A DNA stretch of 64,000 bases from Ruegeria profundi (GCF_001507545.1 NZ_LQBP01000010.1:1-64000); one strand, 5' to 3'. Positions 9,571 to 18,762 are shown, numbered from the stretch's first letter. Translations and numbers: made by a program. Notes: a model not told the origin generated them from the letters alone.

Positions 9571-10506
9571 ATGGTGAAATCGTTAACATCGCATCGACCT
9601 CTGCTGGCCGTCGCTCTTAAGGTGAGCGCGGTGTTTCTGTTCACCGTCATGGCCGCGCTGATCAAGGCGCAGTCCGATCACTTCCCACCGGGTGAGATGG
9701 TGTTTTTCCGATCGCTGTTTGCCATTCCAGTCATCGTGATCTGGCTGGTCGCGCGCGGAGAATTGGCGCAAGGTTTTGTCGTGCGCAAACCGATGGGGCA
9801 TTTCTGGCGCGGTGTTCTTGGGACGACGGCGATGGGTCTGACATTCACCGGCTTAGGTCTAATTCCCTTGCCGGAAGCCACTGCCATTAGCTATGCAACG
9901 CCGATTATTACCCTTGTCCTGGCTGCAATCATGCTGGGTGAGAGTATTCGTGCAATTCGGATCGCCGCAGTCTCAATCGGGTTGCTTGGGGTTCTGATCA
10001 TGATCTGGCCCCGTTTGGATGGTGAAACGATGCAAGCGGCAGCCACACTGGGTGCCCTGTGTATTTTGGGTGCGACCGTTGCCCGCGCCTTTGTTCAAAT
10101 TCATATCCGGCAACTGGTGCAGGTCGACCATCCCGCCGCGATCGTATTCTATTTTTCGATGACGGCGACCATCCTGTCGGGGTTGACCGTGTTCTGGGGT
10201 TGGGTGCTGCCGACGTGGGACCAAGCCGCTATACTAATTCTGGCCGGCCTGATCGGAGGAGTGGCGCAAATCCTCGTCACATCGTCCTATCGATTTGGTC
10301 AGGCATCTATGCTGGCGCCCTACGACTATACCTCGATGCTGTTTGCCATCGTGATCGGCTATGTCTGGTTCAGCGAACTGCCAACACTGGTCATGCTGGC
10401 CGGTGCAGCGCTGGTGATTGCGGGCAATATCGTGGTGATCTGGCGCGAACATCAGTTGGGGCTTGAACGCGGCAAGGTCCGCGCCGTGACCGACCCCAAA
10501 GCATGA
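9571..10506 (+). CDS. DMT/EamA-family permease
   Basis: Inner-membrane transporter of 311 residues with about ten hydrophobic helices arranged as two EamA repeats (roughly residues 10-140 and 155-290). Sequence such as EATAISYATPIITLVLAA and the paired second-repeat LAPYDYTSMLFAIVIGY are typical of the family. Substrate cannot be told from sequence. It follows the HD gene by 52 bases with no terminator and may be cotranscribed. Confidence 0.88.
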   Translation: MVKSLTSHRPLLAVALKVSAVFLFTVMAALIKAQSDHFPPGEMVFFRSLFAIPVIVIWLVARGELAQGFVVRKPMGHFWRGVLGTTAMGLTFTGLGLIPLPEATAISYATPIITLVLAAIMLGESIRAIRIAAVSIGLLGVLIMIWPRLDGETMQAAATLGALCILGATVARAFVQIHIRQLVQVDHPAAIVFYFSMTATILSGLTVFWGWVLPTWDQAAILILAGLIGGVAQILVTSSYRFGQASMLAPYDYTSMLFAIVIGYVWFSELPTLVMLAGAALVIAGNIVVIWREHQLGLERGKVRAVTDPKA

Positions 10507-11157
10507 TCCTTAGCCCTGCCGAACATGCCCTGGAATGTAACCAGCACAAGTTCAGGGTTTGTCACCAGCGACGCGCAGGATGTTTAAAACTGTGCAAAAT
10601 CAATATTTCAGTGCGCTAAGAATATCGATCAGGTTATCGGCGCGTTGAATGCACGGTCGGACAAGACCAGCGTTTTCCTGACGGGGCGTGATGCCCCCAA
10701 GCGCGGTGGAGATTTCCAGGATTTAAACCCAAGTGGCCCCTGACTGGGTCCGTTAGCTGAACGCGTGTTCGAATAGATGGCGAACTGATCCGCGACGACT
10801 GGCAGCGCTTTCGGGCAGGTGTTCTGCCTCGTCTGTTTTTTCACGTGTTTTCGTCTTTTCGACATAGGCGCAGAAGTCGTCATCACAGCAGCATCCGCAA
10901 GCGCTTGCGGCTTCGTACATTGCCAAGATTTCGTCCAGTCTTTCGTCCATGTCAGTACTCTAACCGTGCCAAGCGGCGATCGTTTACAAGGCGGCGGAAC
11001 GTTGTCACCAAGTTTTGCGCTAAGTACGCAAACCACATCGAAACTCTGTGCCGTGTTGCTTTGCATCAGGCACTGGCTATTATCTGATTTTTTTTGTCGG
11101 ACAAAGCAAGAGGAAAAGTAATCCCGCCATGGCAACGTATGCGTGAGCTTTACGTGA
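10507..11157. other. Gap between DMT permease and PhoD genes
   Basis: About 650 bases. The only candidate gene is the 65-residue Cys-rich minus-strand ORF at 10753-10950. No RNA gene, terminator or repeat was recognised apart from the 16-bp palindrome at 10895-10910 within that ORF. Confidence 0.5.
10753..10950 (-). CDS. Small Cys-rich hypothetical protein
   Basis: Candidate gene for a 65-residue protein. It starts with an acidic helix-like stretch (MDERLDEILAMYEAASA), then the cluster CGCCCDDDFC, then a charged tail. Four Cys in close spacing plus Asp suggest metal binding, but no family is recognised. The ribosome-binding site is weak (GGTTAGAG), and a longer minus-strand frame covers the same DNA, so it may not be expressed. 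Confidence 0.4.
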   Translation of the reverse strand: MDERLDEILAMYEAASACGCCCDDDFCAYVEKTKTREKTDEAEHLPESAASRRGSVRHLFEHAFS

Positions 11158-12726
11158 TCACAGATCGCTCACTTGCGGGTCGAGTGTGACGGACCACAGT
11201 TCGGTATCGGCGCGGTCCATCAGACGCACCGTCATCTGCTGCGTCTCCCCGTCGATATCGACAAGGCCAAAAAACTGCAGCCCGGCGCTTGGGGGTAAAT
11301 TAGGGCCCTGCTCTTTGCTCGGAGCTTTGAAAAATTTTGCTTCGGGCCCAAAGGTTCCATCCAGCACCCGAGGCCCAAATGTCCCGGCGTGCAGCGGGCC
11401 CGAGACAAATTCCCAGAAAGGCTCAAAATCCTGAAATTGGGCTTTGTTAGGGTCGTAGTAGTGCGCCGCGGTATAGTGAACATCCGCTGTGACCCAGACA
11501 GTGTTTACGATACTCTCAGTCTTGATAAACCGCAGCAGGTCCGCGATCTCAAGCTCGCGCCCCTTCGGCGGACCATTATCCCCGTTCGATATCGCCTCAA
11601 CCCATTTTTGGCCTTTCCAACGATCCCAAACGATCAACCCAACCGGCATGTCCGACGCGATCACCTTCCAGGTTGCCTGCGAAGCAGCCAGCGCACGTTT
11701 CAACCAAGCCAGTTGTTCCGCCCCAAGAATACGGGACTGATCCGTAATCTCTGCTTCTATCGATGGCCCATTCGGCCCGCGATAGCTACGCAGGTCCAGA
11801 AAGAACACATCGAGCATCGGACCGTACGAAATTTTGCGGTAAACCCGACCCGGTTCGGCTGGCGTGAACCGCAAGGGTGTCATTTCATGGAATGCCCGGC
11901 TTGCGCGAGATTGCAGCACGTGAATCGATTTCTCGGTGTATCGCTCATCCTCTGTCAGATCCTTGGCGTCGGACCAATTGTTGACCACCTCATGATCGTC
12001 CCACTGGAAAAAGGTTGGGCAGACGGCATTCATCGCCCGCACATGCTGGTCCATCATGTTGTATTTCCACTGGGCACGGAATTCGGGCAGCGTCTCGGCG
12101 ACCTTGCGTTTTTCGTCGATCAGGGTGGTGTTTCTCCAGATCAGTTGCCCGTCTTTCTCGACCTCGTCTTGCATAGGGTTGTCAGCATAGACAGTATCGC
12201 CGGAGTGGATGAAGAAATCCGGCCTGTGCTGCAACATGGTGGCGTAGGTGCGCATCCCATCGTCATCAATGCCCCAGCCCTGACCCGCCGTGTCGCCGGA
12301 CCAGACGAAACGGATGTTTCTGCGGCTGGTGGGCGCGGTACGGAATTGGCCTGTAATAGGCTCTGACAGAACATTTATGTCGCTCAGGTCCGCTGCAACG
12401 AACCGGTAGAAAACATCCTGACCCGAGGGCAGCCCTTCGATTAGTCGTTTGACGGCAAAATCGCTGTTTGGGATGGCATCTATTGGGGCCAGCTTGCGGG
12501 CATTGGCAAAGCTTTCGGTGGTCGACACCTCCATCATCACGCGGGCAGGCCGGTCGGTTCGGGTCCAGATCATGCCGGTTGTCGTGTCAACATCTCCGGA
12601 TTGTACGCCGTGCGTAAACACCGGTCGCGCGCTGGCGCGACTGATCGCAGGTATCGACAATGACACCGCAAAGGCAACGCTGCCGGTCAAAACGGCACGG
12701 CGGTTGGGGCGGAGAATTCGGCTCAT
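11158..12726 (-). CDS. phoD: PhoD-like alkaline phosphatase / phosphodiesterase
   Basis: Secreted metallophosphoesterase that releases phosphate from organic esters. The 522-residue protein begins with a Tat signal (NRRAVLTGSVAFAVSL), then an Ig-like PhoD N-terminal domain (FTHGVQSGDVD.. to about residue 130), then the catalytic domain with WSGDTAGQ, HSGDTVYAD, QWDDHEVVNNW and a late TADVHYTAAHYY, all metal-ligand blocks of PhoD. ATG 12726 is preceded by AGGAG and puts the twin Arg at the right place. Phosphate control would be usual; no Pho box was searched for reliably. Confidence 0.92.
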   Translation of the reverse strand: MSRILRPNRRAVLTGSVAFAVSLSIPAISRASARPVFTHGVQSGDVDTTTGMIWTRTDRPARVMMEVSTTESFANARKLAPIDAIPNSDFAVKRLIEGLPSGQDVFYRFVAADLSDINVLSEPITGQFRTAPTSRRNIRFVWSGDTAGQGWGIDDDGMRTYATMLQHRPDFFIHSGDTVYADNPMQDEVEKDGQLIWRNTTLIDEKRKVAETLPEFRAQWKYNMMDQHVRAMNAVCPTFFQWDDHEVVNNWSDAKDLTEDERYTEKSIHVLQSRASRAFHEMTPLRFTPAEPGRVYRKISYGPMLDVFFLDLRSYRGPNGPSIEAEITDQSRILGAEQLAWLKRALAASQATWKVIASDMPVGLIVWDRWKGQKWVEAISNGDNGPPKGRELEIADLLRFIKTESIVNTVWVTADVHYTAAHYYDPNKAQFQDFEPFWEFVSGPLHAGTFGPRVLDGTFGPEAKFFKAPSKEQGPNLPPSAGLQFFGLVDIDGETQQMTVRLMDRADTELWSVTLDPQVSDL

Positions 12727-12782
12727 TACTGCGCTCCTGTCTGGCGACCGTTTCAAGGCCCCGCGATTGGTGAGCGGCAGTA

Positions 12783-12808
12783 AGCCGCCTGTCAGACAAC
12801 AGGCGGCT
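12783..12808 (-). terminator. Hairpin between membrane-protein gene and phoD
   Basis: AGCCGCCTGT / ACAGGCGGCT is a perfect 10-bp stem with a 6-base loop. It lies 52 bases after the stop of the upstream minus-strand gene and 57 bases before phoD. No T run, so termination is uncertain. Confidence 0.5.
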
Positions 12809-12860
12809 CATAATCATGAAAGTATCACGACGGTGAGGTGATACTGCTTGGAAAAATCGC

Positions 12861-13226
12861 TCAGGCAGTTGCCCTTTGTTCCGGCGCGCTGAGCGAGATA
12901 ACGGCGACCACCGCCGCGCCGTTCAGCCAGTAGTATATCGCATCAATGCCCGAAAACCCAAACAGGCTGGGTGCGGCCAAGAATGTAAGCCCAACCAGCA
13001 GATCAACGGCCAGGTGGAATTTATAGGGCAGCACCCGCCACATTCCCAAGTGGTGATCGGTCAGAACGGTCAGTACAAACGCCGCCACACCGGTGACAAC
13101 CGACAACCAGAAAGCCATCGGGTTCGAGTCCCCAAGACCCAGAACAAAAGGCAGCGCCATCAGCGCCACGGCCACTGGATAGTCCAGATAGGCGTGAATG
13201 GTGCGGGTAACGAAACGAACGGACAT
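12861..13226 (-). CDS. Small integral membrane protein
   Basis: A 121-residue protein with four predicted hydrophobic helices (about residues 15-30, 38-58, 68-86, 92-112) and a short basic N-terminus. It resembles the uncharacterised SPW-type/DUF membrane proteins of proteobacteria; function unknown. GGAAAGGAAA lies before the ATG. It stands between phoD and an AraC regulator on the same strand; a regulatory link is possible but not shown. Confidence 0.75.
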   Translation of the reverse strand: MSVRFVTRTIHAYLDYPVAVALMALPFVLGLGDSNPMAFWLSVVTGVAAFVLTVLTDHHLGMWRVLPYKFHLAVDLLVGLTFLAAPSLFGFSGIDAIYYWLNGAAVVAVISLSAPEQRATA

Positions 13227-13335
13227 TAAGATTTCCTTTCCTTGCTTGGCATGGCTTCAAGCTAGGTTAGGGGTTCCGTACGTTTAAGTCTGGAGCGTCC
13301 AGAAAACCTTGCAGATCGTTCAAAGTTGAGTCCGA

Positions 13336-14286
13336 TCAGTACATTGACCGGTATGCTGCCGGTGACAGGCCGATCTGTTTTTTGAACACGCGGGAAAAGG
13401 CGGCCTCGGACGCATAGCCAACCTCTGCCGCCGCATCAGCCACGTTCCAGCGATTTTCAGTCAACCCGTGACAGGCGATCTGCATCCGCCAGTCCGTCAG
13501 GTATTGCATTGGCGTGGTTCCGATCTTCTCGGCAAACAACTGCGCGAAAGCGGTACGCGACATGCCGGCCTCACGCGCCAGCAATTCGACGCTCCATTCT
13601 TGCGCCGGAGATTGGTGAAACGCTGTCAGCGCACGTGAAACCCTCGGATCGGCAAAACCAGCAAGGGCAGTATCACTGGGGCATTGACGCTCAAGATGTG
13701 CGCGGATGGCTTGCGCGAAAAGCACCTCGGACATTTTCATCGCGATCAGGTCGCCACCGATCCGCGCGCCGTTGATCTCCGACCCGATCATCCGCAAGGT
13801 GGCTTCGATCCAGATGCCTGCATCTTCACCATAATTTTCGATCAAGATGTAAGGCGGCAGGCGGTCGATCAGCATATGACCAGTGCCTTGCCGGCCCGGC
13901 GGGCTGGTGAACGAGAAATGGCCGCAAATCAGTTGCGTATCCCGATCTTCGTCCCCACCACCGTGAATCAAGACGCCGTCACCCTTGTAGCCCGCATCTT
14001 CCAAAACCTGCTCTAACGGCAGAGCATCCAGCGGCGTGACCTCGTTGCACAGCAATGCATGTGCCGATCCATGCGGGATCAGTATTAGGTCTCCTTGCTT
14101 CAGACGCAGAGTTTCCCCAGCGTTAGAGACATGAACTTTCAGCTCACCGCGTTGTACGAAATGGAAACGCGCTACGTTCTGAAAGGCCGGAACCTGAATA
14201 CCAAAAGGCGGCGTAAAGGACGTTCGAAAATAGAACGTCCCACGCAAAGACAGGCGAGTCAGGATATCGCTAAGCAGGTCCAACAT
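13336..14286 (-). CDS. AraC-family regulator with cupin domain
   Basis: Transcription factor of 316 residues. The N-terminal half is the cupin_6 type common in AraC proteins (start MLDLLSDILTRLSLRG; HFVQRGELKVHV; LIPHGSAHAL), and the C-terminal 100 residues carry two helix-turn-helix units (LAREAGMSRTAFAQLFAEKI and VADAAAEVGYASEAAFSRVF). ATG 14286 was chosen because it matches the usual start of the family; ATG 14313 and a far upstream ATG are in frame. The divergent or neighbouring target cannot be told; the small membrane protein downstream is the nearest candidate. Confidence 0.88.
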   Translation of the reverse strand: MLDLLSDILTRLSLRGTFYFRTSFTPPFGIQVPAFQNVARFHFVQRGELKVHVSNAGETLRLKQGDLILIPHGSAHALLCNEVTPLDALPLEQVLEDAGYKGDGVLIHGGGDEDRDTQLICGHFSFTSPPGRQGTGHMLIDRLPPYILIENYGEDAGIWIEATLRMIGSEINGARIGGDLIAMKMSEVLFAQAIRAHLERQCPSDTALAGFADPRVSRALTAFHQSPAQEWSVELLAREAGMSRTAFAQLFAEKIGTTPMQYLTDWRMQIACHGLTENRWNVADAAAEVGYASEAAFSRVFKKQIGLSPAAYRSMY

Positions 14287-14364
14287 GAGAGTAACGTACA
14301 CGCGGCTGCCCATTCGTCCAGCCGTTTGAACCATCTGCACAAAAGCTTGAACGGCTGGCAAAGA

Positions 14365-14391
14365 AAAACCCCCGCGAACAACGGGGGTTTT
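14365..14391 (-). terminator. Intrinsic terminator after ilvE
   Basis: AAAACCCCCG / CGGGGGTTTT is a 10-bp stem with a 7-base loop, 22 bases after the ilvE stop on the minus strand, with a T run on either strand. It separates ilvE from the AraC gene. Confidence 0.88.
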
Positions 14392-14413
14392 GGGAAATTG
14401 CCGATAACGCGGG

Positions 14414-15280
14414 TCAGGAGCGGACCAGCGCCTCGTAATCTGCGGCGATCTCGCGGGTAATATCACCCACCTCGAACGTGTAATCACCAATCTGACCAAC
14501 GGGCGTGACTTCGGCTGCAGTGCCCGTCAGCCAACATTGTTCAAAGTCAGCCATCTCTTCGGGTTGGATGTGACGCTCGATCACGGTGATGCCCTTGTCT
14601 TTCAGCATCTGGATCACTGTCTGGCGCGTGATACCATTCAGGAAGCAATCCGCCAGGGGTGTGTGAACCTCACCATCCTTGACGAAAAACACGTTGGCGC
14701 CTGTCGCCTCGGCCACATAGCCGCGGTAATCCATAAACAGAGCGTCCGAGCAGCCTTTGGCCTCGGCCTTGTGTTTGGAGATGGTGCAGATCATGTAAAG
14801 ACCCGCCGCCTTGGCATGGACCGGGATGGTTTCGGGGCTGGGCCGTTTCCATTCGGCGATGTCAAGCCTGGCACCCTGCATCTTGGCGTCACCGTAATAG
14901 GCACCCCAAGGCCAAACCGCGATGGCCATATGCACCGGGTTACGGGCCGAGGCCACGCCCATATCCTCACCCGATCCGCGCCAGACCAGAGCGCGAACAT
15001 ACGCATCCTGCAAGCCACTGGCTTCCAAAGCCTCTTTCTTGGCGGCTTCGATCTGGTCAATCGTGTAGGGCATCGGCATGTCCAGTGCCTCGGCCGACGC
15101 AACCAGCCGTTTGGAATGCTCACGGCTTTTGAAGATCTTGCCGTTATACGCACGCTCGCCCTCGAAAACCGAGGATGCATAGTGCATTGCGTGGGTCAGG
15201 ATGTGAACATTGGCGTCACGCCACGGCACCAGCTTACCATCCATCCAGATCACGCCATCACGATCATCATACCCCGCCAT
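14414..15280 (-). CDS. ilvE: Branched-chain amino acid aminotransferase
   Basis: PLP enzyme that transaminates Leu, Ile and Val with 2-oxoglutarate. The 288-residue protein is a fold-type IV aminotransferase: WMDGKLVPWRDANVHILTHA near the start, EGERAY, a catalytic Lys in the SKHKAEAKG stretch, and EATGANVFFV plus TGTAAEVTPV downstream. ATG 15280 has an AGGAGG site; the longer reading to 15325 was rejected. Divergent from petP. Confidence 0.95.
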   Translation of the reverse strand: MAGYDDRDGVIWMDGKLVPWRDANVHILTHAMHYASSVFEGERAYNGKIFKSREHSKRLVASAEALDMPMPYTIDQIEAAKKEALEASGLQDAYVRALVWRGSGEDMGVASARNPVHMAIAVWPWGAYYGDAKMQGARLDIAEWKRPSPETIPVHAKAAGLYMICTISKHKAEAKGCSDALFMDYRGYVAEATGANVFFVKDGEVHTPLADCFLNGITRQTVIQMLKDKGITVIERHIQPEEMADFEQCWLTGTAAEVTPVGQIGDYTFEVGDITREIAADYEALVRS

Positions 15281-15403
15281 CCGAAACCTCCTGAACCGGG
15301 TTGAATTTATCGATTGTTGCGCCATTTTACACGTTTGCGGAAGTAAAGTTGCGCAAAAACTGCGGCTCGATACCTGTCCACTCTTGGAATGTCAATAACG
15401 CTG

Positions 15404-15422
15404 ACATAAAGTCGACTTATGT
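15404..15422 (+). promoter_or_regulatory. Imperfect palindrome upstream of petP
   Basis: ACATAAAGTCGACTTATGT contains the perfect centre AAGTCGACTT with ACATA on the left and ATGT on the right. It lies 17 bases before the petP start in the ilvE-petP gap. Its size fits a MarR-type operator, so autoregulation by PetP is possible. Confidence 0.4.
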
Positions 15423-15439
15423 AACGAATGAGGCAAACT

Positions 15440-15952
15440 ATGTCGGATACGCGCCCAGCCCAAGTCTTTGGCGGAGAAAGCCTTTTGTTTTTGACTGACG
15501 AACAGTTGCGGCAAGGGATCGAGGCGATGTTTTTCGCTTACCGCGGGTTCACTGCCGACCCCGACCGCATTCTGACGCAGATGGCCTATGGCAGGGCGCA
15601 TCACAGGGCCGTCCATTTCATCAACCGCGCGCCCGGCACAACGGTCAACAACTTGCTGGCCATTCTTGGGGTTACGAAACAGTCGCTGAACCGCGTTCTG
15701 CGAACTTTGATCGAAGATGGTCTTGTCGAAAGCCGCGTGGGCACCACTGACAAGCGCGAGCGGCACCTGTTTCTGACTGAAAAGGGAAAGGCGCTTGAGG
15801 CTCGGCTGTCCGAAGCCCAGCGTGTACGGATGCGTGCCGCTTACAAGGAAGCTGGCCCCGAGGCCGTATCAGGATTTCGCAAAGTGCTTGAAGCAATGAT
15901 GGATGCTGATATGCGTCATGCCTATACAAAACTGCGGGACACGACCTCATGA
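15440..15952 (+). CDS. petP: MarR-family regulator PetP
   Basis: Winged-helix regulator of 170 residues, with the MarR core VNNLLAILGVTKQSLNRVLR (helix-turn-helix) and the wing VGTTDKRERHLFLTEKGKAL. Its pairing with the OmpR-type gene, with overlap ATGA, matches petP-petR of Rhodobacter capsulatus, where both are needed for bc1 expression. Start ATG 15440 follows GAGG; ATG 15428 is an alternative. In R. capsulatus petPR is immediately upstream of petABC; here the two loci are about 9.5 kb apart on opposite strands. Confidence 0.82.
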   Translation: MSDTRPAQVFGGESLLFLTDEQLRQGIEAMFFAYRGFTADPDRILTQMAYGRAHHRAVHFINRAPGTTVNNLLAILGVTKQSLNRVLRTLIEDGLVESRVGTTDKRERHLFLTEKGKALEARLSEAQRVRMRAAYKEAGPEAVSGFRKVLEAMMDADMRHAYTKLRDTTS

Positions 15953-16650
15953 GCGAAATGGACGCCCATCTGCTGATCGTCGACGACGATGAGCGTATCC
16001 GTGATCTGCTCAAGAAGTTCCTGATGAAAAACGGATTTCTGGTGACGGCTGCCCGTGATGCCGCCCATGCGCGGCGGGTCTTGTCCGGTCTGGATTTCGA
16101 CATGATCGTTTTGGACGTGATGATGCCCGGTGAGGATGGCGTAAGTCTGACCAAAACGCTGCGCGAGACACATACGACGCCGATCCTTCTTTTGACCGCG
16201 CGCGGCGAGACCGAGCATCGCATCTCCGGACTAGAGGCGGGGGCAGATGATTACCTTGCCAAACCGTTCGAGCCAAAAGAACTGCTGCTGCGGATCAACG
16301 CAATCCTGAGGCGCATGCCGGAAACGCCTGCGCAGGATACTGCAAGCAAGATCCTGAATCTCGGCCCGATCCGCTATGATGTTGAGCGCGGCGAGATGTG
16401 GCAGGGCGAAGACCCCGTGCGCCTGACCGCAACGGAAAGCCAATTGATGAAGATTTTCTCGACTCAACCCGGCGAGCCGATCAGCCGGGCCAAGCTTGTC
16501 GAGGATCTGGGGCGCGACAAGGGTCAGGCGCAGGAACGTGCCGTTGATGTCCAGATCACTCGCCTGCGTCGCAAGATCGAGCAGGACCCCAAACAACCGC
16601 GATACCTTCAAACGGTGCGCGGCGCCGGATATATGCTGGCACCGGATTGA
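15949..16650 (+). CDS. petR: OmpR-family response regulator PetR
   Basis: DNA-binding response regulator of 233 residues. The receiver domain (1-120) has the acidic pocket IVDDDERIR, phospho-acceptor Asp in IVLDVMMPGEDG and the Lys of LAKPFEPKE. The C-terminal winged helix ends with the DVQITRLRRKIEQDP and YLQTVRGAGYML motifs of OmpR. No histidine kinase gene is adjacent, as in the known petPR pair. The start overlaps the petP stop (ATGA). Confidence 0.88.
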   Translation: MSEMDAHLLIVDDDERIRDLLKKFLMKNGFLVTAARDAAHARRVLSGLDFDMIVLDVMMPGEDGVSLTKTLRETHTTPILLLTARGETEHRISGLEAGADDYLAKPFEPKELLLRINAILRRMPETPAQDTASKILNLGPIRYDVERGEMWQGEDPVRLTATESQLMKIFSTQPGEPISRAKLVEDLGRDKGQAQERAVDVQITRLRRKIEQDPKQPRYLQTVRGAGYMLAPD

Positions 16651-16717
16651 TTTTGTTACCAAAGACGGTTTTATGTCCTCTGCATAAGTATTTCAGCCGA
16701 ATGAACAGGGGATCGTG

Positions 16718-17644
16718 ATGAAGACCGCGCTTTTGACCCATGCGGATTGCCTCAGGCATGTGACGCCGGACGGGCATCCTGAACGGGTTGCGCGGCTGGA
16801 GCATGTTTTGCACGCGTTGGAACCGCTGGACCTTCGCCGGACAACTGCACCTTTGGCCGCCGATGACGATCTGTTGCGGATTCATCCGGAAAGCTACATC
16901 CGGGATATTCGGGAGTCTTGCCCCATTGATGGTTTTGCCCAGATCGACGGCGATACATTCATGTCTGCCGGTTCGGTCGATGCCGCGTATCGGGCCGCAG
17001 GGGCTGTAGTGCGCGCGGTGGATATGGTGCTGGGCGGAGAGGCTCCGAATGCGTTTTGTGCGATCCGGCCTCCGGGGCACCATGCTGAATCAGAGACTGC
17101 AATGGGTTTCTGCCTGTTCGGCAATGCAGCGCTGGCGGCCAAGCATGCGCTGGACCATCACGGTTTGAACCGGGTCGCGGTGGTTGATTTCGACGTACAC
17201 CACGGCAACGGCACGCAGGATTTACTTTGGGATGAACGGCGCGCGCTGCTAATCACCAGCCAACAGATGCCGCTTTGGCCCGGTTCCGGGCGAGCGGATG
17301 AGACAGGCGCTTTTGAAACCGTTCTGAACATTCCGCTATCACCGGGAACCGGCGGGGCCGAGATGCGCGCGGCCTATGAAACGCAGGCCTTCCCCCGCCT
17401 GCGTGCTTTCAAGCCCGAACTAATCATCATCTCTGCCGGATTCGACGCGCATCAGGACGATCCGCTGGCAAATCTGAACTGGTCGACCGGCGATTTCGCT
17501 TGGATCACGGCTGAACTCTGCAAAATCGCCGATGAGCTGTGCGACGGACGTATCGTCTCGACTCTGGAAGGCGGGTATGATCTGAACGCACTGGCCGAGG
17601 CCACACGCGCCCATGTGGAAGAATTGATGAAGGCAGCCCGATGA
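16718..17644 (+). CDS. Histone-deacetylase-family (acetylpolyamine/acetoin type) hydrolase
   Basis: Zn-dependent deacetylase fold, 308 residues: HPERVARLEHVL near the start, RPPGHHAE with the catalytic His pair, VDFDVHHGNGTQ with metal Asp and His, and ISAGFDAHQDDPL with the second metal Asp. The substrate in bacteria is likely an acetylated small molecule or protein, not known. ATG 16718 was chosen over GTG 16715 because AGGGGA is 6 bases away. First gene of a cluster with xseB, ispA and dxs, which is common in this group; its stop overlaps xseB (ATGA). Confidence 0.88.
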   Translation: MKTALLTHADCLRHVTPDGHPERVARLEHVLHALEPLDLRRTTAPLAADDDLLRIHPESYIRDIRESCPIDGFAQIDGDTFMSAGSVDAAYRAAGAVVRAVDMVLGGEAPNAFCAIRPPGHHAESETAMGFCLFGNAALAAKHALDHHGLNRVAVVDFDVHHGNGTQDLLWDERRALLITSQQMPLWPGSGRADETGAFETVLNIPLSPGTGGAEMRAAYETQAFPRLRAFKPELIIISAGFDAHQDDPLANLNWSTGDFAWITAELCKIADELCDGRIVSTLEGGYDLNALAEATRAHVEELMKAAR

Positions 17645-17883
17645 CCGATACCCTCGTAGACCAGATGACATTCGAACAAGCTATGAAAGAGCTTGAAGCC
17701 GTGGTTGGCCAGCTTGAGCGCGGCGACGTGGCGCTGGATCAGTCGATCGCTCTTTACGAGCGCGGTGCGGCGCTGAAAAAGCGCTGCGAGGATGAGCTGA
17801 AGCGGGCCGAGGAAAAAGTGGCCGCTATTACCCTGGACGCCAATGGACAGCCAACCGGGACAACGCCTGTCGAAGGTCAGTAA
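17641..17883 (+). CDS. xseB: Exodeoxyribonuclease VII small subunit
   Basis: 80-residue coiled subunit of ExoVII, which degrades single-stranded DNA together with XseA. The sequence FEQAMKELEAVVGQLERG followed by LYERGAALKKRCEDEL is diagnostic. Overlaps the preceding gene (ATGA) and the ispA start (TAATG). The large subunit gene is not in this window. Confidence 0.95.
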   Translation: MTDTLVDQMTFEQAMKELEAVVGQLERGDVALDQSIALYERGAALKKRCEDELKRAEEKVAAITLDANGQPTGTTPVEGQ

Positions 17884-18749
17884 TGTTTCGCGAAAGACTG
17901 GCGCAGGATGCGGCACGGATTCAGAAGCAGTTTGATCTGGTTCTGGGCGCGCTGAGCGACGTGGATGTCACACAGGCGATGAGCTATGCCACGCAAGGGG
18001 GCAAGCGGCTGCGCGGTTTTCTGGTGCTTGAAAGCGCCCGCATGCATCAGGTGGACATTGACCGCGCAATCTGGCCCGCCACGGGGATTGAGGCATTGCA
18101 CGCTTATTCGCTGGTGCATGACGATTTGCCCTGCATGGATGACGACGACCTGCGTCGTGGTCGCCCGACCGTGCATATGAAATGGGATGAGGGCACGGCT
18201 GTTCTGGCAGGTGACGCGTTGCACACGCTGGCATTCGAACTTTGCACGCGGCCCGAGGTTGGCACTGCCGACATACGCGCTGATCTGGCCCTGACACTTG
18301 CCCAGGCCAGCGGCGCTCAGGGGATGGTGCTGGGGCAAGCCTTGGATATTGCCGCTGAGACGGCTGCGTCCCCGCTTACGCTGAGCGAGATCACGCGTTT
18401 ACAGGCCGGCAAGACCGGCGCATTGATCGAGTGGTCAGCCGGTGCAGGCGCTCGGCTGGCGCAGGCCGACCCTGCGCCATTGCGCCAATATGCCCAGGCG
18501 CTTGGTCTTGCCTTTCAAATCGCAGACGACATTTTGGATGTCGAAGGTGATGCCGAAAAAGCCGGGAAACGTCTGCAAAAAGACGCCAGGGCCGGTAAAG
18601 CCACCTTTGTTTCGTTACTGGGCTTGGATGCGGCCAAAGCCCGGGCTTCGGAACTTGTGGATGAGGCCTGCGCCGCCCTTACAGGCTATGGCGCTTCGGC
18701 TGAAACCTTGAAGGATGCCGCCCGCTTCGTTATTTCCCGGGACAGCTAA
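17883..18749 (+). CDS. ispA: Polyprenyl (geranyl/farnesyl) diphosphate synthase
   Basis: Chain-elongating prenyltransferase, 288 residues. It carries the first aspartate-rich motif in [17 protein letters not shown] and the second in [12 protein letters not shown], with GGKRLRGFL near the N-terminus. It builds farnesyl diphosphate from the C5 units made by the DXP pathway, and it is directly followed by dxs. Start ATG overlaps the xseB stop by one base. Confidence 0.95.
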   Translation: MFRERLAQDAARIQKQFDLVLGALSDVDVTQAMSYATQGGKRLRGFLVLESARMHQVDIDRAIWPATGIEALHAYSLVHDDLPCMDDDDLRRGRPTVHMKWDEGTAVLAGDALHTLAFELCTRPEVGTADIRADLALTLAQASGAQGMVLGQALDIAAETAASPLTLSEITRLQAGKTGALIEWSAGAGARLAQADPAPLRQYAQALGLAFQIADDILDVEGDAEKAGKRLQKDARAGKATFVSLLGLDAAKARASELVDEACAALTGYGASAETLKDAARFVISRDS

Positions 18750-18762
18750 GCCAGGATCGCCA

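Noticed and set aside
10895..10910. 16-bp palindrome as a true LacI-family operator
   Set aside because: It lies in a putative coding stretch with no promoter nearby, so not listed as a regulatory feature; noted under findings.
10629..11135. 168-codon minus-strand frame around the small Cys-rich ORF
   Set aside because: Low-complexity, unlike any family, and no start signal; the shorter 10753-10950 frame in another phase is better but still weak.
11389..12366. 325-codon plus-strand frame over phoD
   Set aside because: Antisense to clear PhoD motifs.
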